NCBI GenBank assembly: GCA_013813615.1
Contig: JACCRJ010000695.1
Span: 1-6,673 of the forward strand
Direction of reading: 5' to 3'
Source of the DNA: Lautropia sp.
GTDB taxonomy: Bacteria > Pseudomonadota > Gammaproteobacteria > Burkholderiales > Burkholderiaceae_E
Length of the DNA: 6,673 bases
In this document: piece after piece, positions 1 to 5,552 of the stretch
Numbering within the stretch: the stretch's first letter is position 1
Layout: each line of letters opens with the position of its first letter
The notes under the pieces: generated by a model
What the model was told of the DNA's origin: nothing
The model's input: only the letters and a program-made list of their open reading frames with translations
Databases searched by the model: none
Translations under genes and position numbers: made by a program

Positions 1-67
1 CATCTGCGGCGCCCAATGAGAACCAGCCCGCAGCGCACATTCCGCGCGCGGGCCTGGCCAACGCAGC

Positions 68-74
68 GAAGGAG
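68..74 (+). promoter_or_regulatory. Ribosome binding site candidate for the start at 81
   Basis: GAAGGAG lies 6 nt before the ATG at 81 and is the best Shine-Dalgarno match on the + strand in this area. It is the main argument for starting the first protein at 81. The counter-argument is that the same bases also read as Lys-Glu codons in an open frame running in from the window edge. Confidence 0.5.
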
Positions 75-80
75 TCGGAG

Positions 81-572
81 ATGAGCATGACCGTGGGTGG
101 CGCCGAGGGTTCGGATACCGGGGGCAAGCTGGGCGGGCTGCGCCCCTGGTTGCGGCTGTTTCTGGGCATCAGCGGCGGCGCGGTCGCGATCGCCTGCACG
201 CTCGGCCTGCTGGTGGTCCTGACCACGGCGGTGGCACAGGCGCAGCCAATGCAGGCGCAGCCAATGCAGGCGCAGCCGGCGCAGGCGCGGTCGGCCCGGG
301 AATCGGACGTCGGCGCGATACTGCCCCGCCTTCGGGCGCACGAGGGCAGCGGCGGGATCCGCGAGGAAGAACAGGACCGGATTGGCAAGGACCCTTCATG
401 GCAGCCGCCATCAATGCACCAGGGAATCCTTCCCGCGAAGGGAAGCAGCGAAGTCGCCGCCGACGCCACCGGTTTCGACGACGCGGCCCTGGAATCGCAC
501 GTTGCCGGCGAGATCGACAGCGACCTCGCGCGCGACATTGCCGAGCCCGCCGCGGCGATCTCATCCAAGTAG
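81..572 (+). CDS. Hypothetical single-pass membrane or exported protein with QAQPM repeats
   Basis: I do not recognise this 163-residue protein and assign no function. Residues 1-25 are polar and Gly-rich and end in a basic patch (LRPWLR). Residues about 26-50 form one strongly hydrophobic helix, followed by AVA at 50-52, which could be a signal peptidase I site; otherwise the helix is an uncleaved anchor. Residues 53-67 are three copies of a Q-A-Q-P-(M/A) repeat. The rest (about 68-163) is acidic, rich in Ala, Asp, Glu and Ser, and looks flexible, presumably periplasmic. The start at 81 has a good Shine-Dalgarno sequence (GAAGGAG at 68-74, 6 nt spacing), with a second in-frame ATG at 87. However, the same frame is open without a stop back to base 3 with coding-like GC-rich third positions, so the gene may begin outside the window. 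A microsatellite and a terminator follow the stop. I am fairly sure it is a gene and unsure of its start. Confidence 0.6.
   Translation: MSMTVGGAEGSDTGGKLGGLRPWLRLFLGISGGAVAIACTLGLLVVLTTAVAQAQPMQAQPMQAQPAQARSARESDVGAILPRLRAHEGSGGIREEEQDRIGKDPSWQPPSMHQGILPAKGSSEVAADATGFDDAALESHVAGEIDSDLARDIAEPAAAISSK
237..281 (+). repeat. 15-bp in-frame tandem repeat, 3 copies (QAQPM/QAQPM/QAQPA)
   Basis: The unit caggcgcagccaatg occurs at 237-251 and again exactly at 252-266. A third copy at 267-281 differs only near its end (ccggcg for ccaatg), and a partial fourth copy (caggcgc) follows at 282. Since 15 is a multiple of three, gain or loss of a unit would change protein length without breaking the frame. 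The repeat encodes a short Gln/Ala/Pro linker immediately after the hydrophobic helix of the first protein. Confidence 0.9.
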
Positions 573-612
573 AGGATGTCGAAGGAAGGATGACAAGCTA
601 CAGTGTGCGCTC

Positions 613-634
613 CTCTCTCTCTCTCTCTCTCTCT
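613..634 (+). repeat. (CT)11 dinucleotide microsatellite
   Basis: Eleven perfect CT units lie within an uninterrupted 25-nt pyrimidine tract (610-634). The tract is 40 nt past the stop of the first gene and about 30 nt before the terminator stem, so it would lie in the 3' untranslated region of that transcript. A perfect dinucleotide run of this length is uncommon in GC-rich bacterial DNA and can slip during replication. I see no reading frame that I would trust crossing it. Confidence 0.95.
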
Positions 635-663
635 GACGATGTCTCCTTAGCTCTGGATGGTTG

Positions 664-700
664 GCCCGGCTGGAACCACGGTTCCGCCGGGCTTTTTCTT
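664..700 (+). terminator. Rho-independent terminator after the first gene
   Basis: A near-perfect hairpin is followed by a T-rich tail. Bases 664-670 (gcccggc) pair with 686-692 (gccgggc), and 672-676 (ggaac) pair with 681-685 (gttcc). One unpaired T sits at 671 and the loop is cacg at 677-680. The tail TTTTTCTT runs from 693 to 700. No T-run exists on the other strand, so it works only for + strand transcription. It separates the first gene from the receptor gene at 794, which therefore probably has its own promoter. Confidence 0.9.
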
Positions 701-743
701 GCGTCTGTATAGCCCCTGCCGCGTCGAGGTGCTGCGCCCTCAC

Positions 744-766
744 CGCGCGCCCACGCGCGCTACATT
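744..766 (+). promoter_or_regulatory. Possible promoter or operator region of the receptor gene (weak)
   Basis: The only distinctive marks between the terminator and the receptor gene are two copies of CGCGCGC (744-750 and 754-760), spaced 10 nt start to start and separated by CCA. A weak -10-like TACATT follows at 761-766. I see no matching -35 hexamer at 17 nt spacing. The core of each copy is self-complementary, so a protein site about one helical turn apart is possible, but chance in GC-rich DNA is equally plausible. The ribosome binding site GGAG at 784-787 is 6 nt before the ATG. Confidence 0.2.
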
Positions 767-793
767 TGGAATCGACATCCACCGGAGATTCTC

Positions 794-1828
794 ATGCCGC
801 TCTTCAAAGGCTTCAGTCGTTCGACAGGTCCACAGCGCTCCATCCGCCGGCTCGGCCTGCCCGGCACCTCAGCCGTCGCCTTGTTGGCCTCGGTGGCCGC
901 GCTGCTGGCTTCGCCGGCGGCCGCCCAGGAAGACTGGCCGTCGAAAACCGTCCGGATCGTTGTCCCGTTCGCCGCAGGGGGTACCACCGACATCTCGGCA
1001 AGGCTTGTGGCGGACCACCTGACGCAGGCATTGAAGCAGACGTTCATCGTCGAGAACAAGGCGGGTGCGGGCGGCAACATCGGCGCCGCGGAGGTCGCCA
1101 ACGCGGCCCCGGACGGGTACACCTTCCTGATGAACACCCCCGGCCCCGCGGCAATCAACCAGTTCCTCTACGGGCAGATGCCATTTGACCAGAAGGCCCT
1201 GGTGCCCGTCTCCTTTGTGGTCCGTGTGCCCAACGTGCTCATGGTCAACCCCGCCACGGTGAAGGCGCGCACCCTCGAGGATTTCCTGGCCGAGGTCAAG
1301 GCCAATCCCGGCAAGTATTCCTATGGATCACCCGGCAACGGCAGCACCGGCCACCTGTCGACGGAACTGCTGAAGACCATGGCCGGCATTTCCATCGCCC
1401 ACGTTCCGTATCGCGGCAGCGCACCGATGCTGCTAGACCTGGTCGGCGGCACGATCCAGATGGCCATCGACAACCTGCCTTCGGCAATGGGACAGATCAA
1501 GGCGGGCAAGGTGATCCCCTTGGGTGTGACGTCCACCACCAAGGTGGATACCCTGCCGGACGTGCCTCCGATCGCCAGCAAGGTGCCGGGCTACGAGGCC
1601 GAGTCCTGGTTCGTGCTGATGGCGCGCAACGGCACGCCGCCCGCTATCATCGGCAAGCTGTCGGCTGAAGTCGACAAGATCCTGAACAAGCCGGAATTGA
1701 TCGAACGCTTTGCGGCCCTGGGCGCTAAGCCGGTGGGCGGTACGCCTGAATCGCTGGGCAATTTCATCGCGGCCGAGACGACCAAGTGGCAGAAGGTCGT
1801 CAAGGACTCGGGCGCGAAGATCGACTGA
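794..1828 (+). CDS. Bug/TctC-family tripartite tricarboxylate transporter substrate-binding protein
   Basis: This is a periplasmic receptor expected to capture a small carboxylate or similar polar compound. In classical systems such receptors hand the ligand to TctA/TctB, but no such partner is present here, so it is an orphan Bug protein. The 344 residues match the usual family length (about 320-330) plus a long N-terminal signal. The basic N-terminus contains SIRRLGL (16-22), followed by a hydrophobic stretch to about 39 and an AAA-QE cleavage site at 44/45. The paired Arg leaves Tat export possible, although Sec fits too. Family signatures are VRIVVPFAAGGTTD (53-66), FIVENKAGAGGNIGA (84-98), PDGY (106-109), GNGSTGHLSTELL (181-193), HVPYRG (203-208) and the segment around Asp226. 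In known Bug structures the ligand-contacting loops lie in the AGGTTD and NKAGAGGNIG regions. The ATG at 794 has GGAG 6 nt upstream. The substrate is unknown. Confidence 0.96.
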   Translation: MPLFKGFSRSTGPQRSIRRLGLPGTSAVALLASVAALLASPAAAQEDWPSKTVRIVVPFAAGGTTDISARLVADHLTQALKQTFIVENKAGAGGNIGAAEVANAAPDGYTFLMNTPGPAAINQFLYGQMPFDQKALVPVSFVVRVPNVLMVNPATVKARTLEDFLAEVKANPGKYSYGSPGNGSTGHLSTELLKTMAGISIAHVPYRGSAPMLLDLVGGTIQMAIDNLPSAMGQIKAGKVIPLGVTSTTKVDTLPDVPPIASKVPGYEAESWFVLMARNGTPPAIIGKLSAEVDKILNKPELIERFAALGAKPVGGTPESLGNFIAAETTKWQKVVKDSGAKID

Positions 1829-1843
1829 GGGTCCGACGCTGAT

Positions 1844-2983
1844 TCAAGGCGAGAGTGGATCATCAACGGGCCTGGACCGGGAGCGGCCGAGCGAATCCGC
1901 CTGAATGATTGCGCGCTCGACGTCCCCGGCGGACATTCTGCGTTGGAAGTTTCCGATATAGGGGGCCTTCAGCGTCAGGTCACCCACGAGGGCCAACTCT
2001 TGCGCGGCGAGTGCTTCCTGCCCGAGGTCCCGAAGCGTGATGGGCAGGCCCAAGTTCGCCAGAAGATCGAGATGCTCCCGCAGCTCGGCAACCGACCGCT
2101 CCTCGAGCACCAGCTGGACCAGTGTCCCGAAAGCCACCATCTCGCCGTGCAGAGCGCCGGAGAGGGAGGGAATGGCAGTCAGGCCCCTCAGCAGCGCATG
2201 CGCGATCGACAATCCACCGCTTTCGAAGCTCAACCCGCTGAGAAGCACCGTGGCCTCGATCACGTTCTCGACGTCCTCGGTGCATTCGTGTCGCGCGACG
2301 GCCGCCAGGGACGCCGCCCCGCACTCCCGGATCACCGCATAGCACCGGTCGGCCATGGTGCGGGCCGTCTGCGGCGGCAAGCCGCCGAAGAAGTTCCGCC
2401 CGCGCGCTGCGCCGCATTGAGCGGCCTCGAAGCGCTTGGAAACGGCATCGCCGATGCCGGCGCGAAAGAAGCGCACCGGCGCCTTGACGATCACCGCGGT
2501 GTCCACCAGCACCACGTCGGGGTTGCGCGTCAGGTACTCGACGCCGACCAGGCGGTGGCTCTCGTCATACACGACGATCAGCCGCGAGGTCGGGGAGTCG
2601 TTGGACGCAACAGTCGGTGCGACGACCAGCCGCGCACGAAGCGTACGGGCGACCCCCTTGGCTGTGTCGATCGTCTTGCCGCCGCCCAGTGCGACCACGA
2701 CATCCGCACCGCTGGCGGCCGCCTGCCGGGACAGCTCGGCGATGACTGCGTAGGTGCACTCGCCGCCGAACCGCAGGCGTTCGACCGGGAGCCCGGTTCG
2801 CCTCAGGGCATCGGGGATGAGGCTGCCCAGCGCCATCTCGACGATATCGTCGGACACGACCACCGGGCGGCGGCAACCCATCTCCACAACCAGGTTGCCG
2901 AGCAGACCAAGGGCACCCGACCCCTGCACGTAGCGACCGGGAAATCCGATCACGCGCATCGATTCGATCGTACTGTCACCCAT
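1844..2983 (-). CDS. GldA-like metal-dependent glycerol/polyol dehydrogenase
   Basis: A member of the iron-containing alcohol dehydrogenase superfamily, in the glycerol dehydrogenase branch. It would oxidise a secondary hydroxyl of a polyol to a ketone with NAD+ in the cytoplasm. The 379 residues compare with about 367 in E. coli GldA. The N-terminus MRVIGFPGRYVQGSG resembles the GldA opening. The dinucleotide motif GGGKTIDTAKG is at 100-110 and APTVASNDSPTS at 122-133. The expected metal ligands are Asp179 (GIGDA), His262 (SIAHAL) and His279 (ALHGE). The frame is open to 3118, but the extra N-terminus is a shadow of the SDR gene. I chose the ATG at 2983, which overlaps the SDR stop by 8 nt (ATGGGTGA) and suggests translational coupling. 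The ATGs at 2995, 2992 and 2959 are alternatives, and 2959 would match the GldA start best but lacks a ribosome site. It is the last gene of the operon. The operon context suggests a substrate other than free glycerol is possible, so I give no symbol. Confidence 0.92.
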   Translation of the reverse strand: MGDSTIESMRVIGFPGRYVQGSGALGLLGNLVVEMGCRRPVVVSDDIVEMALGSLIPDALRRTGLPVERLRFGGECTYAVIAELSRQAAASGADVVVALGGGKTIDTAKGVARTLRARLVVAPTVASNDSPTSRLIVVYDESHRLVGVEYLTRNPDVVLVDTAVIVKAPVRFFRAGIGDAVSKRFEAAQCGAARGRNFFGGLPPQTARTMADRCYAVIRECGAASLAAVARHECTEDVENVIEATVLLSGLSFESGGLSIAHALLRGLTAIPSLSGALHGEMVAFGTLVQLVLEERSVAELREHLDLLANLGLPITLRDLGQEALAAQELALVGDLTLKAPYIGNFQRRMSAGDVERAIIQADSLGRSRSRPVDDPLSP

Positions 2984-3758
2984 TGCTTCCATCATCCCAG
3001 AAAAAGTCGCGGCGACCGCCGTCGATGCACAGCAATGCGCCGTTGATGAAAGCGGCCTGCACGGAACACAGGAAGGCAACTGCCGCCGCCACTTCTTCGG
3101 GGCGACAGGTCCGGCCAACTGGATTCTGCCGTGTCAGGACACTTCGCATCTGCGGTGTGAACGCGGCAATCAAGTCGGTTTCGACATAACCGGGTGCGAT
3201 CGCGTTGGAGGTGATGGCCATCGCGCCGACCTCCTTGGCCAGGGTGCGCGTAAATCCCGCGATACCTGCCTTGGCTGCGGCGTAGTGCGCCACGCCGGGC
3301 CGGCCGCCGCCGGTAAAGTTCATCGACGAGGTGTTGACGATGCGCCCGTAGCCATTGGCGTGCATGTGCGGAATCACCGACCGGCTCCAAAGGAAGGTGC
3401 TCCGCATGTGGACGCCGACCATGCGATCCCAGTCATCCAGCGGCATGTCGGCGACGCGCCAGGCCGGGTTGACGCCGATGCCGGCATTGTTGACGAGTAT
3501 GTCGATCCGACCGAACCGGTGCGACACCGCGGCGACAACGCGTCGCGTATCCTGCTCGTCAGAGGCGTTAGCCTGAAATGCCGTAGCTCGCTGCCCCCCC
3601 CGCCTCAGCGCTTGTGCCGCGGCGTCGGCGGCCTTGCCATCGACGTCGACGATGACTATCTCACAACCCTCGTGACCAAGGCACCGGGCCTCGCAGAGCC
3701 CGATCCCCCTTGCGCCACCGGTGACGATCGCAACCCTGCCTTCAAGTCCGAGATCCAT
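2976..3758 (-). CDS. Short-chain dehydrogenase/reductase, classical SDR, NAD-type
   Basis: A classical SDR of 260 residues, the usual length, predicted to oxidise or reduce a hydroxyl/keto group with NAD(H). The cofactor motif TGGARGIG is at 13-20. Asp38 at the end of the second strand (VIVDVD) favours NAD over NADP. NNAG is at 90-93. The catalytic residues are Ser145 (NTSSM), Tyr159 and Lys163 (YAAAK), and NAIAPGYVET follows. The position normally held by the tetrad Asn reads His117 (VGVHMRSTF), a variant seen in some SDRs. The usual C-terminal IDGG is present, followed by a short acidic tail. The ATG at 3758 is 3 nt past the stop of the upstream permease. Its ribosome site AAGGGG (3770-3765) lies inside the permease's last codons, so the two are probably coupled. 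A run of eight G's (3601-3594) falls in codons 53-55. The substrate is presumably linked to the imported compound. Confidence 0.93.
   Translation of the reverse strand: MDLGLEGRVAIVTGGARGIGLCEARCLGHEGCEIVIVDVDGKAADAAAQALRRGGQRATAFQANASDEQDTRRVVAAVSHRFGRIDILVNNAGIGVNPAWRVADMPLDDWDRMVGVHMRSTFLWSRSVIPHMHANGYGRIVNTSSMNFTGGGRPGVAHYAAAKAGIAGFTRTLAKEVGAMAITSNAIAPGYVETDLIAAFTPQMRSVLTRQNPVGRTCRPEEVAAAVAFLCSVQAAFINGALLCIDGGRRDFFWDDGSNG
3594..3601 (-). repeat. G8 homopolymer inside the SDR coding sequence
   Basis: The + strand has eight consecutive C's, read as GGGGGGGG on the coding strand within the Arg53-Gly54-Gly55 codons (CGG GGG GGG). It is the longest single-base run I noticed. It lies early in the gene, so slippage by one base would truncate the SDR and could reduce translation of the coupled dehydrogenase downstream. 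Confidence 0.95.
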
Positions 3759-3761
3759 GGC

Positions 3762-4607
3762 TCACCCCTTGACCGCGCCGGCCGCCAGGCCCTGGATGAA
3801 ATAGCGGCTGAGAAAAACGAACATGGCGAAGAGAGGGGCCGCAATGAGCGTGGCCCCGGCCATCACCTCGCCCCAGCGCGCATCGAATGTCCCGAGGATG
3901 GCAGCCAGGCCTACCGGCAGCGTCATGTTGGAATCACTGGAGACAAGCACGAACGAGAAGACGTAGTCGGTCCAGGACAGCAGGAACGAGAAGATCGCCA
4001 CCGTGACGATGCCCGGCAGCGACAGCGGCAAGACGATGCGAACGAAGGCGCCCAGCCGCGTACAGCCATCGACCATTGCCGCCTCCTCCAGGTCGAAGGG
4101 CATGTTCTTGAAGAATCCCCAGAACAGCCAGACACCGAGTGGCAGGGTCAGGGTGCAGTGTGCCAGCACGACGGCCAGGAGGTTGTCGGCGAGACCCATC
4201 CGGGCGAACAGCGACAACATCGGGATCGCCAGCAGCATTGGCGGGAACATGTACGCATAGAGCATGCCGCCGACGATGGCAGACTTGCCGGGTACCCGAT
4301 AGCGCGTGACGGTGTAGGCGATCACCAGGGACAGGACCAGCGTCACCACCACCACCACGGAGGCGACCAGCAGGCTGTTGCGAAACTGCTGCACGTAGTC
4401 GGTGAGTTCGAGCAGCGTCACGTAGTTCTCGAACTTCCAGTCGATACGCGCGGGTATCAGCGTTGGCGACGCGAACAGATCCCGAGGCGGACGCAGGCTG
4501 GAGACGACCATCCAGTAGATCGGGAACAGCGACCAGAGGCACATCAGCCCGATGCCGAGCCACAATCCGGCGCGACCCCAGAAGGGCAGCTTCTCAACGG
4601 CATTCAC
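3762..4607 (-). CDS. Sugar-type ABC transporter permease, MalG-like (second permease)
   Basis: An inner-membrane channel subunit of a carbohydrate ABC importer, 281 residues, typical of the MalG/UgpE type. About six hydrophobic segments are visible, including roughly 14-36, 78-100, 110-132, 143-163, 198-220 and 250-272. The EAA loop that docks on the ATPase is at 175-194 (EAA at 175-177, Asp180-Gly181, then Ile191, Leu193-Pro194). The ending ...FIQGLAAGAVKG is characteristic of MalG-type subunits. The start is a GTG at 4607, preceded by AAGGGGG (4618-4612) with 4 nt spacing. An ATG at 4603 is out of frame, so GTG is well supported. The stop is 3 nt before the SDR start. The first permease ends 46 nt upstream. 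Its partners are that permease, the binding protein and an ATPase that is not in this window. Confidence 0.95.
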   Translation of the reverse strand: MNAVEKLPFWGRAGLWLGIGLMCLWSLFPIYWMVVSSLRPPRDLFASPTLIPARIDWKFENYVTLLELTDYVQQFRNSLLVASVVVVVTLVLSLVIAYTVTRYRVPGKSAIVGGMLYAYMFPPMLLAIPMLSLFARMGLADNLLAVVLAHCTLTLPLGVWLFWGFFKNMPFDLEEAAMVDGCTRLGAFVRIVLPLSLPGIVTVAIFSFLLSWTDYVFSFVLVSSDSNMTLPVGLAAILGTFDARWGEVMAGATLIAAPLFAMFVFLSRYFIQGLAAGAVKG

Positions 4608-4611
4608 GACG

Positions 4612-4618
4612 CCCCCTT
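4612..4618 (-). promoter_or_regulatory. Ribosome binding site supporting a GTG start
   Basis: AAGGGGG on the - strand ends 4 nt before the GTG at 4607. It lies in the 46-nt gap between the two permease genes and decides the start of the second one, for which no nearby in-frame ATG exists. Confidence 0.7.
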
Positions 4619-4653
4619 GGTGCTGCGCGACTTCGGGCGGCCGTCCGTTGCAC

Positions 4654-5538
4654 TCACTCGATCTCCTTCTCGTCCAGTGGAAATCGCCAGAAATAGACGG
4701 CGATCATGAGGGACAACACCAGAAACGACAGGGTCGCCACCGCCGCACCGCCACCGACGTCGAACTGGTTGAAGGCCTTGCGATAGGACAGGATAGGCAG
4801 GTGTTCCGTCGCCGACAGGGGCCCTCCCTTGGTGAGCAGCCAGACGATGTCGAACTTGTTGAACATCCAGATCGATCGCAGCAGGATGACCACCGTCAGC
4901 ACCGCTTTCAGCATCGGTAGAGTCACGTGCCACAGCCGCATCCAGGCGCCGGCCCCGTCGACGCGCGCGGCCTCGTACAGGCTCGCCGGAATGGTCTGCA
5001 ACCCCGCCAGGAAGGTGATGGTCACGAACGGCGACCAGGTCCAGACGCTGGCGACGATCACGAGCATGGCGGCCGAGACCGGGTTGTCGTACCAGGCAGG
5101 ACGCCCGAAGCCGAGTTGCTGGGCCCAGATCGTGAACAGCCCGAATGCGCCGTCGAGCAGCCAGTGCGCGGTCACGGCGATGACGACCGTGGGCAGCAGG
5201 TAGGGCAGCACCGCCGCGCCACGGGCAAGCGCCCGGCCGCGGAACGGATAGTTCAACATCAGCGCGAACCCGATCCCCAGCAGCAGTTGCAGCACCATCG
5301 AGATAACCGCAAATCCAAGCCCGAGCGCGAACGCCTGCCAGAAAGACGGATCGGCCAGGATCCGGGCGTAGTTCGTCAGCCCGACGAACCGGCGTTCGCT
5401 GATGAAGGACTGCGCTTCGTAGAACGAAAGCTGTACGGCGTGCAACACCGGAATGGCGATCAGGGAGCCGACCAGCGACACGGACAGCAGGAAGGCTGCC
5501 CGCATCAACCGGTCGGTCGGCGTTGTGAATCCGCGCAT
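4654..5538 (-). CDS. Sugar-type ABC transporter permease, MalF/UgpA-like (first permease)
   Basis: The other membrane-spanning subunit of the importer, 294 residues, the usual size for UgpA/ThuF-type permeases and lacking the long periplasmic insert of E. coli MalF. Hydrophobic segments lie near 14-35, 70-95, 107-127, 155-178, 206-222 and 262-283. The ATPase-docking EAA loop is at 189-208 (Tyr188, EAA at 189-191, Asp194-Gly195, Leu207-Pro208). The segments VGLTNYARIL (52-61) and LTKGGP near 235 are common in this family. The ATG at 5538 is 14 nt after the stop of the binding-protein gene. The upstream sequence is G-rich (GGGGAA) but close to the ATG, so the ribosome site is only moderate and coupling to the upstream gene is likely. 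It would form a heterodimer with the MalG-like subunit. The transported compound cannot be deduced. Confidence 0.95.
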   Translation of the reverse strand: MRGFTTPTDRLMRAAFLLSVSLVGSLIAIPVLHAVQLSFYEAQSFISERRFVGLTNYARILADPSFWQAFALGLGFAVISMVLQLLLGIGFALMLNYPFRGRALARGAAVLPYLLPTVVIAVTAHWLLDGAFGLFTIWAQQLGFGRPAWYDNPVSAAMLVIVASVWTWSPFVTITFLAGLQTIPASLYEAARVDGAGAWMRLWHVTLPMLKAVLTVVILLRSIWMFNKFDIVWLLTKGGPLSATEHLPILSYRKAFNQFDVGGGAAVATLSFLVLSLMIAVYFWRFPLDEKEIE

Positions 5539-5552
5539 CGTTCCCCGCCCGG

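Noticed and set aside
169..564. - strand open frame (131 codons) opposite the first gene
   Set aside because: Arg/Pro/Ala-rich antisense reading with a tandem repeat inherited from the + strand gene and no plausible domain.
382..712. Frames running through the CT microsatellite (Ser-Leu repeats)
   Set aside because: They are Arg-rich out-of-frame readings of the first gene. One would run through the terminator hairpin. No independent ribosome site or coding signal was seen.
1943..3046. Long + strand open frame (367 codons) opposite the dehydrogenase
   Set aside because: It lies antisense to a gene with clear metal-binding and cofactor motifs. Its product is rich in Arg, Gln, His and Asp with no domain-like pattern, as expected from high-GC antisense frames.
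2984..3118. 45-residue N-terminal extension of the GldA-like dehydrogenase starting at 3118
   Set aside because: It overlaps the conserved C-terminus of the SDR (including the IDGG segment), its residues do not look like a GldA N-terminus, and the family start aligns near 2959-2983.
3285..4709. Long + strand open frame (474 codons) opposite the SDR and second permease
   Set aside because: It is antisense to two well-supported genes and spans their junction. The product is low-complexity, rich in Gln, His, Arg and Asp, and I saw no good ribosome site.
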